Shown piece after piece: positions 1-10,210 of a DNA stretch of 53,558 nt. A program made the position numbers and the translations under genes. The notes beneath the pieces were generated by a model. The model did no database searches. It saw nothing but the letters and a program-made list of their open reading frames with translations, and was not told the DNA's origin. This stretch comes from Christensenellaceae bacterium (lineage in GTDB: Bacteria; Bacillota; Clostridia; Christensenellales; Borkfalkiaceae), in NCBI GenBank assembly GCA_022768945.1, contig JALEKY010000044.1, forward strand, positions 1-53,558, given 5' to 3'. Position 1 is the stretch's first letter. Every line of letters starts with the position of its first letter.

Positions 1-63
1 AGCAACCGTTTTTGCGATGTTTGGGACAGTCCGTCGGGCTTAAAATTATAAAAGGAGTAAAAA

Positions 64-3000
64 ATGAAAAAATTCCGAATTGTTTTGTTGACTGCAATGT
101 GTCTGATATTCGGCGTTCTCGGACTTTCCGGTTGTATTGACATTCCGGACGATACAGGCGATTCGTCTTCAACGGGCACGGCTTGCGTTCACGAACTTGA
201 AAAACACGACGAAATAGAAGCCACGTGTTCAGAGGAAGGCAACGTTCAGTATTGGACGTGTTCGAAGTGCGGAAAGTTCTTTACGGACGCCGAAGCGAAA
301 AACGAGGTTGCCGAAACTGCCGTGGTTACGCCAAAAGTCGCGCACACGGAGGCGGTAATACCGGGAAAAGCTGCTACTTGCACAGAAACAGGGTTGACAG
401 ACGGTAAGAAGTGTTCTGTTTGCGGCGAGATACTCGTTAAGCAGACGGTAATCGATAAAATTTCGCACACCGAGGCGGTAATACCGGGAAAAGCTGCTAC
501 CTGCACCGAAACCGGTTTGACCGACGGTAAGAAATGTTCTGTTTGCGGCGAGATACTCGTTAAGCAGACGGTAATCGGAGCTTCGGGACACGACTACGCG
601 GAAACCGTAACGAAAAAAGCGACTTGTACGGAAAACGGCGAAAAAACTTTTAAGTGCAGTCACTGCGGAGATAGCTATACCGAAACGGTTGAGGCTACAG
701 GTCATCATTATACGACGGTAACGACTTCGCCGACGTGTACGGAAGACGGATACACCACGCATACGTGCGCTTGCGGCGATACGTATACGGACAACGTCGT
801 TAAAGCTACAGGTCATCATTATACGACGGTAACGACTTCGCCGACGTGCACGGAAGACGGATACACTACGCATACGTGCGCTTGCGGCGATACGTATACG
901 GACAACGTCGTTAAAGCAAGCGGTCACGCTTCGACTAATTGGACGTACGATTCCGAAACGAAGACGGGCTGCATTCTCACGGTAACCGAAAAGGCTACAT
1001 GCGACGCTTGCGGCGAGGAGCTTCACAGAACGCATACGGAAGAAAAGCATAACTACGTAGGCACTATCGAAAAGGCGGCTACCTGCAGGGAAAAAGGCGT
1101 TATGTCTTACGATTGTTCGAATTGCCATGCGCACGGCGAAACGAAAGATATAGAGATAGACAAAAACGCGCATAACTGGGGGTTGTCCGAAGACGGCAAG
1201 ATTGCTACGTGTTCTTATTGCAGCGAAACAAAGACCGTTCAGGTTTCCGAAACTAACGAAGCTACCGTAGATAAGGAAGTAAACGAAATTCAGATGCCGG
1301 ACGCGTCCGTCGCTATGGACGATAAGGTTAAAGAATCTCTTAAAAACGTAGGCGACGTTACTCTGTCCGTAGAAAAGAAAACGGCGGGGGACATTGCCGT
1401 AGACGAAGAAACAAAGAAGCAGATAGGTAACGCTCCCGTTTACGACTTCAATATGAAAGCAAAGACGGAAGGCGGGGAGGAAGGCAGTAAAGTTTCGTTC
1501 GACGGCAGTATGACCGTCACCGTTCCGTATACTCTTTCCGAAGGCGAAGATCCCGAAAACGTCGGCGTATATTACATAACAGACAAAGGTACGCTTGAAT
1601 TTATCGAGGCTAAGTATTACGAAGTAAACGGCAAGGGATACGCTACCTTCACAACTACGCACTTCTCGTATTATACCGTAGTTCGTATGTCTGCGGCGGA
1701 AGCTTGCGTGAGATACGGTCACAAAGAATTCAAGCAAACACGCCCCGCTACGTGCACGACTGACGGCTACACCGTTACCACTTGTACGAGATGCGGCGAA
1801 ACCATTAAGGAAAAGGAAATTATTCCCGCGCTCGGTCACGATTACGCGACTAAGACGGTTGAAGCTACCTGCACGAAGGACGGCTACACGATTTACGACT
1901 GTAGTCGTTGTAAAGACCATTACACGGACAATTACGTACCCGCTACGGGGCACAACTACACCGCAAAAACGGTAAAGTCTACCTGCACCGAAATGGGTTA
2001 CACCGAGTTCACCTGCGAGCATTGCGGAAGAATGTATAAATCCGACTACACTGCTCCTCACGGACATCACTTCAAAGAAAGCAAGGAATTGTCCGAACCC
2101 GCAACTTGTACGAAGAGCGGCGTTAAAGTGGAAATCTGCGAAGATTGCCACGCGGAAAAGCGCACGCAAATCATATCGAAAGGTCATAATTACGAAGAAA
2201 CGGTAACCGCGCCTACCTGTACGGAAAGCGGTTATACCACGCATACCTGCTCTACATGCGGTAATTCATACGTAAGCGATTACGTTTCACCCTTAGGACA
2301 TCACTACGAAGAAACGGTAACCGCGCCTACCTGCACGGAAAGCGGCTATACCACGCATACGTGCTTGACTTGCGGTAATTCCTACGTAAGCGATTATGTT
2401 TCGGCAACAGGTCACCGTTTCGGTGATAACGGCGTGTGCGAGGTTTGCGGACACGGTTGCGACCACGTTTTCGGTGAATACGTTTACAACGACGACGCTA
2501 CTTGCGAGAAAGACGGAACTCAGTCGGCTACGTGCTCGAACTGCGGATATAAAGTAACCAAGGAAGCTCCGGGTACAAAGAAAGAACATAATTACGTCGC
2601 TTCAGTGACAAAAGAGCCTACCTGCAAGGAAGAGGGCGAAAAGACTTACACCTGTTCGCTTTGCGGCGACAGCTATACCGAAGCGATAGAAAAACTCGCG
2701 CATAACTTCGAAAACGGCGTTTGCACGAACTGCGGAGAAAAAGAAAAGGCAGAAAAAGGCTTCTTCGGAAATATGTTCGAAAGCATGCTTTCTTCCAAGA
2801 AAGTAATGATAGAACTTAAAGATTTCCGCTTGGAATTGCATTATCAAGGTAATATTTACGATTGCGACCTCGCTCGCCTCGTTCTCGGCGTAGACGATAA
2901 CGGAATGCTTTGCGGCAAAGGCGAAGGCGTTTTGATTTTCACGAGCGGTAAAATCGTTCAGCAGGGTACTATCCGAGTTGTAGTTAAGGAAAACGTAATA

Positions 3001-6000
3001 TACTTCGAGTCGTACCTTACGGCGGACGGCGTAACCGAAAACAGCGGTTCGGGCGAAATATCCATAGAGAAACTTCTTTCGAATATGGATTCCTCTACGT
3101 CGAGCACTAACGTTACTGCGCTCGTCGGCATGATTGCCTCGATGCCCGAAGCCATGAAAAAAGCAAACGAGGTCTTTGGCAAAATTTACGAAAGCAATGC
3201 GGAAGTAATCGAAAAATACGCAGCTAAGACGTTCGACGGTTTGTTTACACGTACGGAAAGCGAAAACGGATACGTATTCACGCTCGATTTAGACAAGCTC
3301 CTCGCGCTTAACGAAAAACTTTACACCGCAAAGGTTTCCAAACTTATCGACGAGTATTTCGGTGAAGGTTCGCTTAAAAACGCTTACGACTATATAGTAG
3401 GTATCGCGGATAAGAAAGTTTCAGTTGTTGCAGCCGAAATTACTTTGTACGCGGCTACGCACGGCGTGAAGATGACGGACGTTTATTCCGCAATAGAAGG
3501 AATTATTTATAATTATACCGGACTAAAGGTAAGCATAGAGGATAAGATTAAGGAATACGGCGATTACACCGTTAAAGAACTTATGGCTTACCTCGCGGGA
3601 GGCAATAACGGTCAGACGGAAGAGGGCGAAGCTGCCGCAGAGTTCGATTATACCGAATACGTAAAACAAGCGTACGATATGATGACTCAGGTTACCGTAT
3701 ATGAGTTGATTGCTCAGATGACGGGCGGAGACGCGGAATCTTTGCATCAATGGCTCAACGTCTATCTGGGCGAATTAGGCAAATGTATACGTCTTACCAT
3801 AACTACGGATAAGACGGGCAAAGTCGGCTATATCGACTTTACGCTCGATAAGCTTACTATAGGCGGCGGAACGAAGGATGATTCCGACCAAAGCGGTAAG
3901 GAAGAGGGTAACACCGAAAGCGGCAACGAGGATACGGACACTTCAACCGTTATCGGAGGAAAGCTCGTTATTACGCCCAACGGCGATTTCACTGCCGATT
4001 TCGAAGACCTGCCCGAAAGAATTCAGGCGGTTCTTAAAGGAATAGCGTTTAAAGCGGGCACCGAGTTCAGAGGTTTCTCTGTAGTCGCCGGTGAGAACGG
4101 AAAGATTTACTTCATACAAGAAAGCGGCGAAATACAGACCATGGAGCTTGAAAGCCCCGTGGAATACAACGGCAAGCAGTATAAGGGCGTACTCGTCGGA
4201 TATATGAATTACGAAACGATTTCGTTTGCGACGGACGACGTGTATCTGTCTATATTCATGCCCGACTGCGGCGATTGGTATTCCGTTGCGTACCAAATGG
4301 AAGCAAAACGGGAAACCAGAAACGGCATTTTCATCCGTTACATTGCGGAGGACGGCACCGTCGTTGCAGAAGAGCCATACGTATACGAAGGACAGGAAAA
4401 TGCGAAAGGAACAATAACCGAGGGAACCATCTACTACGGTTTCCAGTTCGGTTACAACGCTAAAACGGGCGAAGTAGACGGCGAAAGCACTCACCACAAT
4501 TTTGTTGAAGACGAAAGCCGCTTCGTACCCGCAGAGAAGTGCGAGGAGTCCGAAATTCACTATTTCGTCTGCTCGATATGCCATAAGGAACATATTTTGT
4601 ATAGCTCCGTGGGACATCACTTCGAAACCGTCGTTGAACTCAGAGAAGGCGCAAAAACGTGTAATGAAGGTGTTATAGTAAAGGACGTTTGCACGAAATG
4701 CGGAAAAGTAAGTTCTTCTTACATCGAGTATAGCCATCGCCCAATGTACACGAGGGTTGAAGTTAACACGGGTTGCGGCGTAATCGAGATAGAGTTTTAC
4801 AACTGCGCTTGCGGACAAGAAAAAGGAATATACGTAAACGACGGCGATTGCTCGTTTAAGACTTCTTCAAGACCGCTCGAAAACGGAAAAGAAGGAAGAA
4901 TAACGACGGCTACGTGCGTTAAATGCGGCTTTACTTATACGTTTACGGAAAGCTACGTTTCGAACGGTTGTTTGCGCACGGAAACCGTCGTTTACGAAAT
5001 AGCCGGCGAAACGTACGAAATAACGAGAAACTACGAAAATCACTATCGCTATTCGAGAAGCGAAACAAAGGAAGACGAGCAGGGCAGAGTAATCGAAGAG
5101 ATTAGAACGTCGTATTGCTCGGAGTGCAGCAAGGAACTCGAACGCAGAGTTTGCAGGTATTCTTACGAACAATCCGAAGTCGGTCAGATTGTTTACGAAA
5201 GATTTGACGACTACGAGAATAACAGTTGGTATGAACTTCTTTACGAGTACGATGAAAACGATCCTTGCTTGGCTCGTCAAACTTTAATAGACGAAAGGGG
5301 AGAAACAGACCAGGGTAAGGTTTCGATGCACGAACGCGAAACCGTATATATGCTTGTTGACGGCGCGAAATCCTGTGAAGACGGCGTTATTCGCAAAGAA
5401 ATATGCAAACGCTGCGGCATAACGATGTACGAGGACGGCAACGTAATGCACGGACATCAAATAGGAAGAACAACCATTGCCGGCGGCAAAGAGAAAGACT
5501 ACGAATTATACTACGAATCGTGTATGGTAAAAGGCTGCTCAGAAGCCGAAAAGCGCAAAGTATATAACTATGGCTTTATCGGTAGAGGCGCGACGGACGA
5601 AAATAAAAAAGAGTATACCGTTTATACCTCTCCCGACAATGCGTACGTATTCGTATTATACGAGGAAATCGTTCGCGAGAACTGCATGGAAACGCGCAGG
5701 CAAACGTATTATTTTAACGTTAATATCGAAAATAAGACTTTCGAAAGTTCGTTGACCGTCGAAAGAGATCCTCAGGAATGCCACGACTTCGAGTATGTTT
5801 CTAATTCGTACAACGAAAACGATACCCGCGTGGAAATTCAAACGGATACCTGCAGAGAGTGCGGGTTTGTAAGAATTTACAAGAATACTTACGACCATAA
5901 CCACGAGCAAATCGGCTTTGAATTAACCGAAAACGGCGTTATAATAGATGTCTGGAGGGTTGAAAAAGAGTACGACGAAGAAGGCAGAGATATAAGGTCG

Positions 6001-7947
6001 ATAAGATACGTGAACGGCGTTTTAACCGAAGAATACCGCTATATTTACCAGGGTGATCAGCGTTTTGAGACTTACGAACTCGAAGTAAGAGACTATGAAA
6101 CGGTCGAGCGTACTTACGAGTATCATTTCGAAAACTGCTACGGTATTTGCACCGTAAAGACTACTTATAAGGACGGCGAAGAACCCACAACAGAAGAATA
6201 TAACGTAGACGCTCACGTTATGAGAATGGAGTACGTTCTCGACGGGAAAAATTGCGATGAAGGCGTAACCGTTTACGAAGAATGCGTTAACTGCGATCAT
6301 AAAGTTGAGGTCGATCATTATTACTCCCACAACTCGTTCCCGGTAGAGTCTCACAAAATAAAGACTCACTGCAGCAGCAACAACACCGTCGAACTTGTTC
6401 GTTGCGTGTGCGGAGAGCATTCGGACGTAAACTTTAATTTCACGTGCAAGTTCGAACTTTTGCAGTCCGAAGTCATCGAAAAAGACGGTCATATTGTTAC
6501 AGTTTACCGTTGCCCTGTTACCGATTGCGGATATACCTACTCGATTGAGCATTACACCGTAAAAAACGCGTCGAATTGTACGTTAACGAACTATTTCGTA
6601 TATCGCTTCGGCGTTAACTATGACGAAAAGGATCTTTCTACGGCTATCGGAGATAATTGCGATTTAAAACTTACCGTTACGTCAGTTGAAATTTCGCATA
6701 ATATTGAAATTAAAATTATTGAAGAAACGGAAAGAAGATACGAGTATGTATATGAGTGTCAGGACTGCCACAAATACATCGAAAAATATATTTCAGAACG
6801 CGACGAGTTCGGCAGAGACAGCTATTACCGCTACGAAAACTTGTTGACGGGTTATTGGTACGAGCACACAGACTTCGTATACGAGTCGGTTTGCGAAGGA
6901 AGCTATCTCTATACGAATTCCGATAATAACAGTTATAGAGAAGAATTCGCTCACCATAACAGGGAGTCGGCTTATATAAACGAACCTACCTGTACGGAAT
7001 ACGGTTATTACGGTGATTATTGCATAGATTGCGGTAAAATGCTCGGTGAATACACGATCGAACCCGGTCACCTTTATGAATTTAACGACGAAAAGAAGAC
7101 TTACGTTTGCTCGAGATGCGGATTGGAGAACGAACAAGGAGTTGATCAGTCCTTCATATTCGAAGACAAAGGCGAAATCGGCAGATATATAGTTTCGTTC
7201 TACAACAAAGAAAGCGTAGCAGGCAGCGGGAGCTATGAAATTCACTTCTATTTGGTGAACGAGAACGGGGAGTATTTGATTGAAAAGCTTGATTACGAGC
7301 TTAAGAGAATGGGGCAGTGCGGCAAGCTGTACGTTATGGAAGGCCTCGTTCAGGACATCGCTTCGAAAATGGGTATAGCAAACTATATGTTCCGCGTAAG
7401 CTTCCTTTACAACGACTGGAATGGCGGCGACTATCTCGAAGAGAGCATTACTCTCGACGCGCCCGGTTCGGTTAAACCCGCAGAATGCAAGCATGAGTGG
7501 ACTGTAATCGAGGAAAGAAACGGCTGCATTGTAAAAATCACTTCCACTTGCAAAGAATGCGGCGAAACTAAAACGGAAGAGAAAGCAGAACACTCTTACG
7601 ACGTTAAAACAAACGAAGACGGTTCTAAAACTTACACCTGCTCGGTATGCGGAGATACGTACACCGAAACGGGCTATACGGAGCCCGAAAAGGATACTTG
7701 CGTTCACGAGTGGAATGAAAGCATCGGAGCCGACGGAACTTTAACGTACACGTGCGACAAATGCGGAAAGGAATGCGCTCACGACGTGTTCGATTGGTCA
7801 TACAACGAGGACGGCAGCGTAATATCCAAGTGCAAAGAATGCGGCTATCTGTGCGAGCACAAGCACATCGAAACATCAGAGGGAAATCTGTTCTATTGCG
7901 GCGACTGTAAAGCTAAATGGTCGATGAAGGCCGAAGAACAGGCTTAA
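64..7947 (+). CDS. Giant Cys-rich repeat lipoprotein (2627 aa), predicted surface-anchored
   Basis: Signal peptide and lipobox MKKFRIVLLTAMCLIFGVLGLSGC; RBS aaaggag upstream; many repeats of form [G]H-Y-x..-T-x-A-T-C-T-E-x-G-x-x-x-x-x-C-x-x-C-G (e.g. TCTENGEKTFKCSHCGDSYTE). Confidence 0.9.
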   Translation: MKKFRIVLLTAMCLIFGVLGLSGCIDIPDDTGDSSSTGTACVHELEKHDEIEATCSEEGNVQYWTCSKCGKFFTDAEAKNEVAETAVVTPKVAHTEAVIPGKAATCTETGLTDGKKCSVCGEILVKQTVIDKISHTEAVIPGKAATCTETGLTDGKKCSVCGEILVKQTVIGASGHDYAETVTKKATCTENGEKTFKCSHCGDSYTETVEATGHHYTTVTTSPTCTEDGYTTHTCACGDTYTDNVVKATGHHYTTVTTSPTCTEDGYTTHTCACGDTYTDNVVKASGHASTNWTYDSETKTGCILTVTEKATCDACGEELHRTHTEEKHNYVGTIEKAATCREKGVMSYDCSNCHAHGETKDIEIDKNAHNWGLSEDGKIATCSYCSETKTVQVSETNEATVDKEVNEIQMPDASVAMDDKVKESLKNVGDVTLSVEKKTAGDIAVDEETKKQIGNAPVYDFNMKAKTEGGEEGSKVSFDGSMTVTVPYTLSEGEDPENVGVYYITDKGTLEFIEAKYYEVNGKGYATFTTTHFSYYTVVRMSAAEACVRYGHKEFKQTRPATCTTDGYTVTTCTRCGETIKEKEIIPALGHDYATKTVEATCTKDGYTIYDCSRCKDHYTDNYVPATGHNYTAKTVKSTCTEMGYTEFTCEHCGRMYKSDYTAPHGHHFKESKELSEPATCTKSGVKVEICEDCHAEKRTQIISKGHNYEETVTAPTCTESGYTTHTCSTCGNSYVSDYVSPLGHHYEETVTAPTCTESGYTTHTCLTCGNSYVSDYVSATGHRFGDNGVCEVCGHGCDHVFGEYVYNDDATCEKDGTQSATCSNCGYKVTKEAPGTKKEHNYVASVTKEPTCKEEGEKTYTCSLCGDSYTEAIEKLAHNFENGVCTNCGEKEKAEKGFFGNMFESMLSSKKVMIELKDFRLELHYQGNIYDCDLARLVLGVDDNGMLCGKGEGVLIFTSGKIVQQGTIRVVVKENVIYFESYLTADGVTENSGSGEISIEKLLSNMDSSTSSTNVTALVGMIASMPEAMKKANEVFGKIYESNAEVIEKYAAKTFDGLFTRTESENGYVFTLDLDKLLALNEKLYTAKVSKLIDEYFGEGSLKNAYDYIVGIADKKVSVVAAEITLYAATHGVKMTDVYSAIEGIIYNYTGLKVSIEDKIKEYGDYTVKELMAYLAGGNNGQTEEGEAAAEFDYTEYVKQAYDMMTQVTVYELIAQMTGGDAESLHQWLNVYLGELGKCIRLTITTDKTGKVGYIDFTLDKLTIGGGTKDDSDQSGKEEGNTESGNEDTDTSTVIGGKLVITPNGDFTADFEDLPERIQAVLKGIAFKAGTEFRGFSVVAGENGKIYFIQESGEIQTMELESPVEYNGKQYKGVLVGYMNYETISFATDDVYLSIFMPDCGDWYSVAYQMEAKRETRNGIFIRYIAEDGTVVAEEPYVYEGQENAKGTITEGTIYYGFQFGYNAKTGEVDGESTHHNFVEDESRFVPAEKCEESEIHYFVCSICHKEHILYSSVGHHFETVVELREGAKTCNEGVIVKDVCTKCGKVSSSYIEYSHRPMYTRVEVNTGCGVIEIEFYNCACGQEKGIYVNDGDCSFKTSSRPLENGKEGRITTATCVKCGFTYTFTESYVSNGCLRTETVVYEIAGETYEITRNYENHYRYSRSETKEDEQGRVIEEIRTSYCSECSKELERRVCRYSYEQSEVGQIVYERFDDYENNSWYELLYEYDENDPCLARQTLIDERGETDQGKVSMHERETVYMLVDGAKSCEDGVIRKEICKRCGITMYEDGNVMHGHQIGRTTIAGGKEKDYELYYESCMVKGCSEAEKRKVYNYGFIGRGATDENKKEYTVYTSPDNAYVFVLYEEIVRENCMETRRQTYYFNVNIENKTFESSLTVERDPQECHDFEYVSNSYNENDTRVEIQTDTCRECGFVRIYKNTYDHNHEQIGFELTENGVIIDVWRVEKEYDEEGRDIRSIRYVNGVLTEEYRYIYQGDQRFETYELEVRDYETVERTYEYHFENCYGICTVKTTYKDGEEPTTEEYNVDAHVMRMEYVLDGKNCDEGVTVYEECVNCDHKVEVDHYYSHNSFPVESHKIKTHCSSNNTVELVRCVCGEHSDVNFNFTCKFELLQSEVIEKDGHIVTVYRCPVTDCGYTYSIEHYTVKNASNCTLTNYFVYRFGVNYDEKDLSTAIGDNCDLKLTVTSVEISHNIEIKIIEETERRYEYVYECQDCHKYIEKYISERDEFGRDSYYRYENLLTGYWYEHTDFVYESVCEGSYLYTNSDNNSYREEFAHHNRESAYINEPTCTEYGYYGDYCIDCGKMLGEYTIEPGHLYEFNDEKKTYVCSRCGLENEQGVDQSFIFEDKGEIGRYIVSFYNKESVAGSGSYEIHFYLVNENGEYLIEKLDYELKRMGQCGKLYVMEGLVQDIASKMGIANYMFRVSFLYNDWNGGDYLEESITLDAPGSVKPAECKHEWTVIEERNGCIVKITSTCKECGETKTEEKAEHSYDVKTNEDGSKTYTCSVCGDTYTETGYTEPEKDTCVHEWNESIGADGTLTYTCDKCGKECAHDVFDWSYNEDGSVISKCKECGYLCEHKHIETSEGNLFYCGDCKAKWSMKAEEQA
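341..586 (+). repeat. Two near-identical tandem 123-bp units inside the giant lipoprotein gene
   Basis: cgcacacSgaggcggtaataccgggaaaagctgctac... starts at 341 and again at 464; protein HTEAVIPGKAATCTETGLTDGKKCSVCGEILVKQTVI twice. Confidence 0.9.
694..915 (+). repeat. Two near-identical tandem 111-bp units
   Basis: gctacaggtcatcattatacgacggtaacgacttcgccgacgtg... at 694 and 805; protein ATGHHYTTVTTSPTCTEDGYTTHTCACGDTYTDNVVK twice. Confidence 0.9.
2191..2418 (+). repeat. Two near-identical tandem 114-bp units
   Basis: tacgaagaaacggtaaccgcgcctacctgYacggaaagcgg at 2191 and 2305; protein YEETVTAPTCTESGYTTHTC..CGNSYVSDYVS twice. Confidence 0.85.
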
Positions 7948-7967
7948 TCAAACTGTTTATAAAGAAA

Positions 7968-8002
7968 GAGAATGCGAGCAAATATGTTCGCATTCTCTTT
8001 TT
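7968..8002 (+). terminator. Intrinsic terminator after the giant lipoprotein gene
   Basis: GAGAATGCGAgcaaatatgTTCGCATTCTC followed by TTTTT. Confidence 0.8.
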
Positions 8003-8104
8003 GCCTTTGTCCTGAAATTCAGCCGAATAAAAAAGCGTGCCGCGTAGCAAAAAAGATAAACGCTGCATAAAATGTATCGAAAGGTTATAATCGGGGGCAG
8101 TATT

Positions 8105-8332
8105 ATGAGTATATTTTGTTCTACGGAGTGCGGAAGAAAAAATCCGCTTTGCACGTCCTACGAGTACTACAGAAGTCAGTACAGGGTGGACAGAAACGGA
8201 AGACCTTTGCCCGTTTCTCCTTATCGACTTGCGATGATCGATACGATAATCGTGGGCAATCTTGTCTTTTCTTCAAACGGCAGAGGGCTTGTTTTCAGCG
8301 ACTCGTATTTTCGGGAAAGGAAGCCGTTTTAG
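8105..8332 (+). CDS. Small hypothetical protein (75 aa)
   Basis: ATG at 8105 with upstream gggggcag; MSIFCSTECGRKNPLCTSYEYYRSQYRVDRNGRPLPVSPYRLAMIDTIIVGNLVFSSNGRGLVFSDSYFRERKPF; lies between two terminators. Confidence 0.45.
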   Translation: MSIFCSTECGRKNPLCTSYEYYRSQYRVDRNGRPLPVSPYRLAMIDTIIVGNLVFSSNGRGLVFSDSYFRERKPF

Positions 8333-8359
8333 TTCGGGAGGCGACCGAAATTATAATAG

Positions 8360-8395
8360 AAAAGCCCCGTTTTTTGCGTGAAAAACGAGGCTTTT
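8360..8395. terminator. Bidirectional terminator between the small ORF and rqcH
   Basis: AAAAGCCCCGTTTTTtgcgtgAAAAACGAGGCTTTT, one mismatch; A-tract and T-tract on both sides. Confidence 0.75.
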
Positions 8396-8400
8396 AATGT

Positions 8401-10086
8401 TTATTCGTGAGAGTTCGGAGTAACGAGAATCGTTTTGAAATCAGTGTAGATAACCTTGCCGGGCACCGATTTTGGCGGTTTTTTTACGTATTTTTTAAGG
8501 CAATAATCAACCGGAACCTTGTTCCCTCCGCGCGCTTTTGAATTATACGCGCATATTTCCGCGGCAAAAAGCAAAACTTCGTCCGGTACGGGCTTGCCGT
8601 TGGTTTCTATTATAACGTGGGAGGAGTGAAAATCCTTCGTGTGCAGCCACATATCGTGCTTATTCGCGCCGCCGGTAAGCTTGTCGTTCTGAAGATTGTT
8701 TCTGCCCGCTAAAATCAAAAAGCCGTCTTTTTCGTACGTTTTCGGGGCGGAAGGCTTTTCTTTTTTATCCGTCCTGCGCTGTTCGTGGAGATATCCCGCC
8801 GAGCGTATTTCTTCCTTTAACGCCTCGAAATCGGCTTCGGTTTCGCATCTGTCGAGCTCATCGTAAAGGTCGGAGATATAATTGAGTTCGTTCATTGTTT
8901 GCTCGAGCTGAGGTTCGCTCGCGGCGAGCGTTTTTTTCTGTTTCTGATATTTTTTAAAATAGATTTGCGCGTTGCGGTTTGCGGAAAGCGTTCCGTCAAG
9001 CGTGATTTTAATTTTCTCTCCCGTTTCGGAGTAGAAGTCCGGCAGTTCGCAAACAGTGCTGCCTGTCGGCACCGCGTATTGGTAAGCCGTGAGAAGTTCG
9101 CCTTTTTTCTTATTTGTTTCCGCGTCATAGCATGAGAGAATTTTCTCTTCCGTTATGTTTTTTTTCTTTAAAAGTTTCTTTTCCTGCTGCTTTATTTTTT
9201 CTTTTAAAGCTTTATAGCGAAGTCTGAATTCTTTTTCGTTTTCGGTCTTGTCGAAAAAATACTTTTCGGCTTGTAAAAGCGTATCGAAATATCTTTTCTC
9301 GCCGCCTATGGTTTTGTAATCGAAAAGGAAAAAATCTTCCCTTCCGCTCGTCGTTACGTTAGGTTTATAAGGGGGAGAAGAGAGGAAGTCAAAGAGAAAA
9401 TCCGCGTACTCTTCGCCTTTGCCGTTAATAGACGAAAGGGAGTATTTTTGCATAAACTCGTTTGCCGCTTCCGCTGCCGTCTGAGATGATAATCCTTTTA
9501 TCGCGGATTGAGTGAAGAACCCTCCGTCAACCTCCGGGAAATCGCGAAAAGCCTCTTTAACGCGCGTTAAATCGGTAATTTCAATTTTGTTCTGCGTGGG
9601 AGGAAGGGCGTAATCGAGTCCCGCTAAAAGCAACCTGCCGCTTTGAAGGTCTCCGAAAGAAGGTTTGAGAGTGCCGAGAATTTTATTGTTTTCGGTAAGG
9701 ATTACGTTCGAATATTTGCCCATTATTTCGCACACGAGTTTTTTTTCGGTCGTTTCGAAAAAGTCGTTTTTTCCTTCGAACGTAACGACTATAATTCTTT
9801 CATAACCGACGTTCTCCGTTTTTTTTACCGTTGTGCCGGAAAGGTGCTTCCTTAAAAGCATGCAGAAGTTCGGCGCGACGGCGGGAGCTTTTACCTGTCT
9901 GTCCGTCGGGCAAACTCTCGCGGTCTGAGCGTTTGCCGAAAAAGCAACGTTTACGCTTTTTCCTGTATAGAACAGAATAAAAACCTCGTCAGCGGTCGGT
10001 TGAATTATTTTATTTACTTTTCCGCCTTTCAAAAGAGCGTCAAGCTCGTTTGCCTCGCGGATAAGGGTGAATGCGTCCTGCGGCAT
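8401..10086 (-). CDS. rqcH: RqcH/NEMF (Rqc2) family ribosome quality-control protein (FbpA-like)
   Basis: MPQDAFTLIREANELDALLKGGKVNKI N-terminus, NFACT-R-like C-terminus (HDMWLHTKDFHSSHVIIETNGKPVPDEVLLFAAEICAYNSKARGGNKVPVDYCLKKYVKKPPKSVPGKVIY). Confidence 0.93.
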   Translation of the reverse strand: MPQDAFTLIREANELDALLKGGKVNKIIQPTADEVFILFYTGKSVNVAFSANAQTARVCPTDRQVKAPAVAPNFCMLLRKHLSGTTVKKTENVGYERIIVVTFEGKNDFFETTEKKLVCEIMGKYSNVILTENNKILGTLKPSFGDLQSGRLLLAGLDYALPPTQNKIEITDLTRVKEAFRDFPEVDGGFFTQSAIKGLSSQTAAEAANEFMQKYSLSSINGKGEEYADFLFDFLSSPPYKPNVTTSGREDFFLFDYKTIGGEKRYFDTLLQAEKYFFDKTENEKEFRLRYKALKEKIKQQEKKLLKKKNITEEKILSCYDAETNKKKGELLTAYQYAVPTGSTVCELPDFYSETGEKIKITLDGTLSANRNAQIYFKKYQKQKKTLAASEPQLEQTMNELNYISDLYDELDRCETEADFEALKEEIRSAGYLHEQRRTDKKEKPSAPKTYEKDGFLILAGRNNLQNDKLTGGANKHDMWLHTKDFHSSHVIIETNGKPVPDEVLLFAAEICAYNSKARGGNKVPVDYCLKKYVKKPPKSVPGKVIYTDFKTILVTPNSHE

Positions 10087-10210
10087 GAGTTTTCTCCAAA
10101 GTTTCTTTTTCGCGTTGTCGCAAACTGCGTTATTATATTTGTCTCAACGCGCGTTACTTAGGTTATTATATAATAAAAAAATAAAAAAGTAAAATATTCG
10201 TTAAAAAAAC

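Noticed and set aside
341-915. Possible CRISPR-like array
   Set aside because: Units are 111-123 bp, contiguous without unique spacers, in frame and protein-coding.
229-2244. 671-aa antisense ORF across the giant lipoprotein repeats
   Set aside because: Low-complexity RSVSVFRARRRSRYRR-type translation, repeats mirror the sense strand, no start context; artefact of codon bias and tandem repeats.
3943-4818. 291-aa antisense ORF in the giant lipoprotein gene
   Set aside because: Same codon-bias shadow effect as other antisense ORFs.
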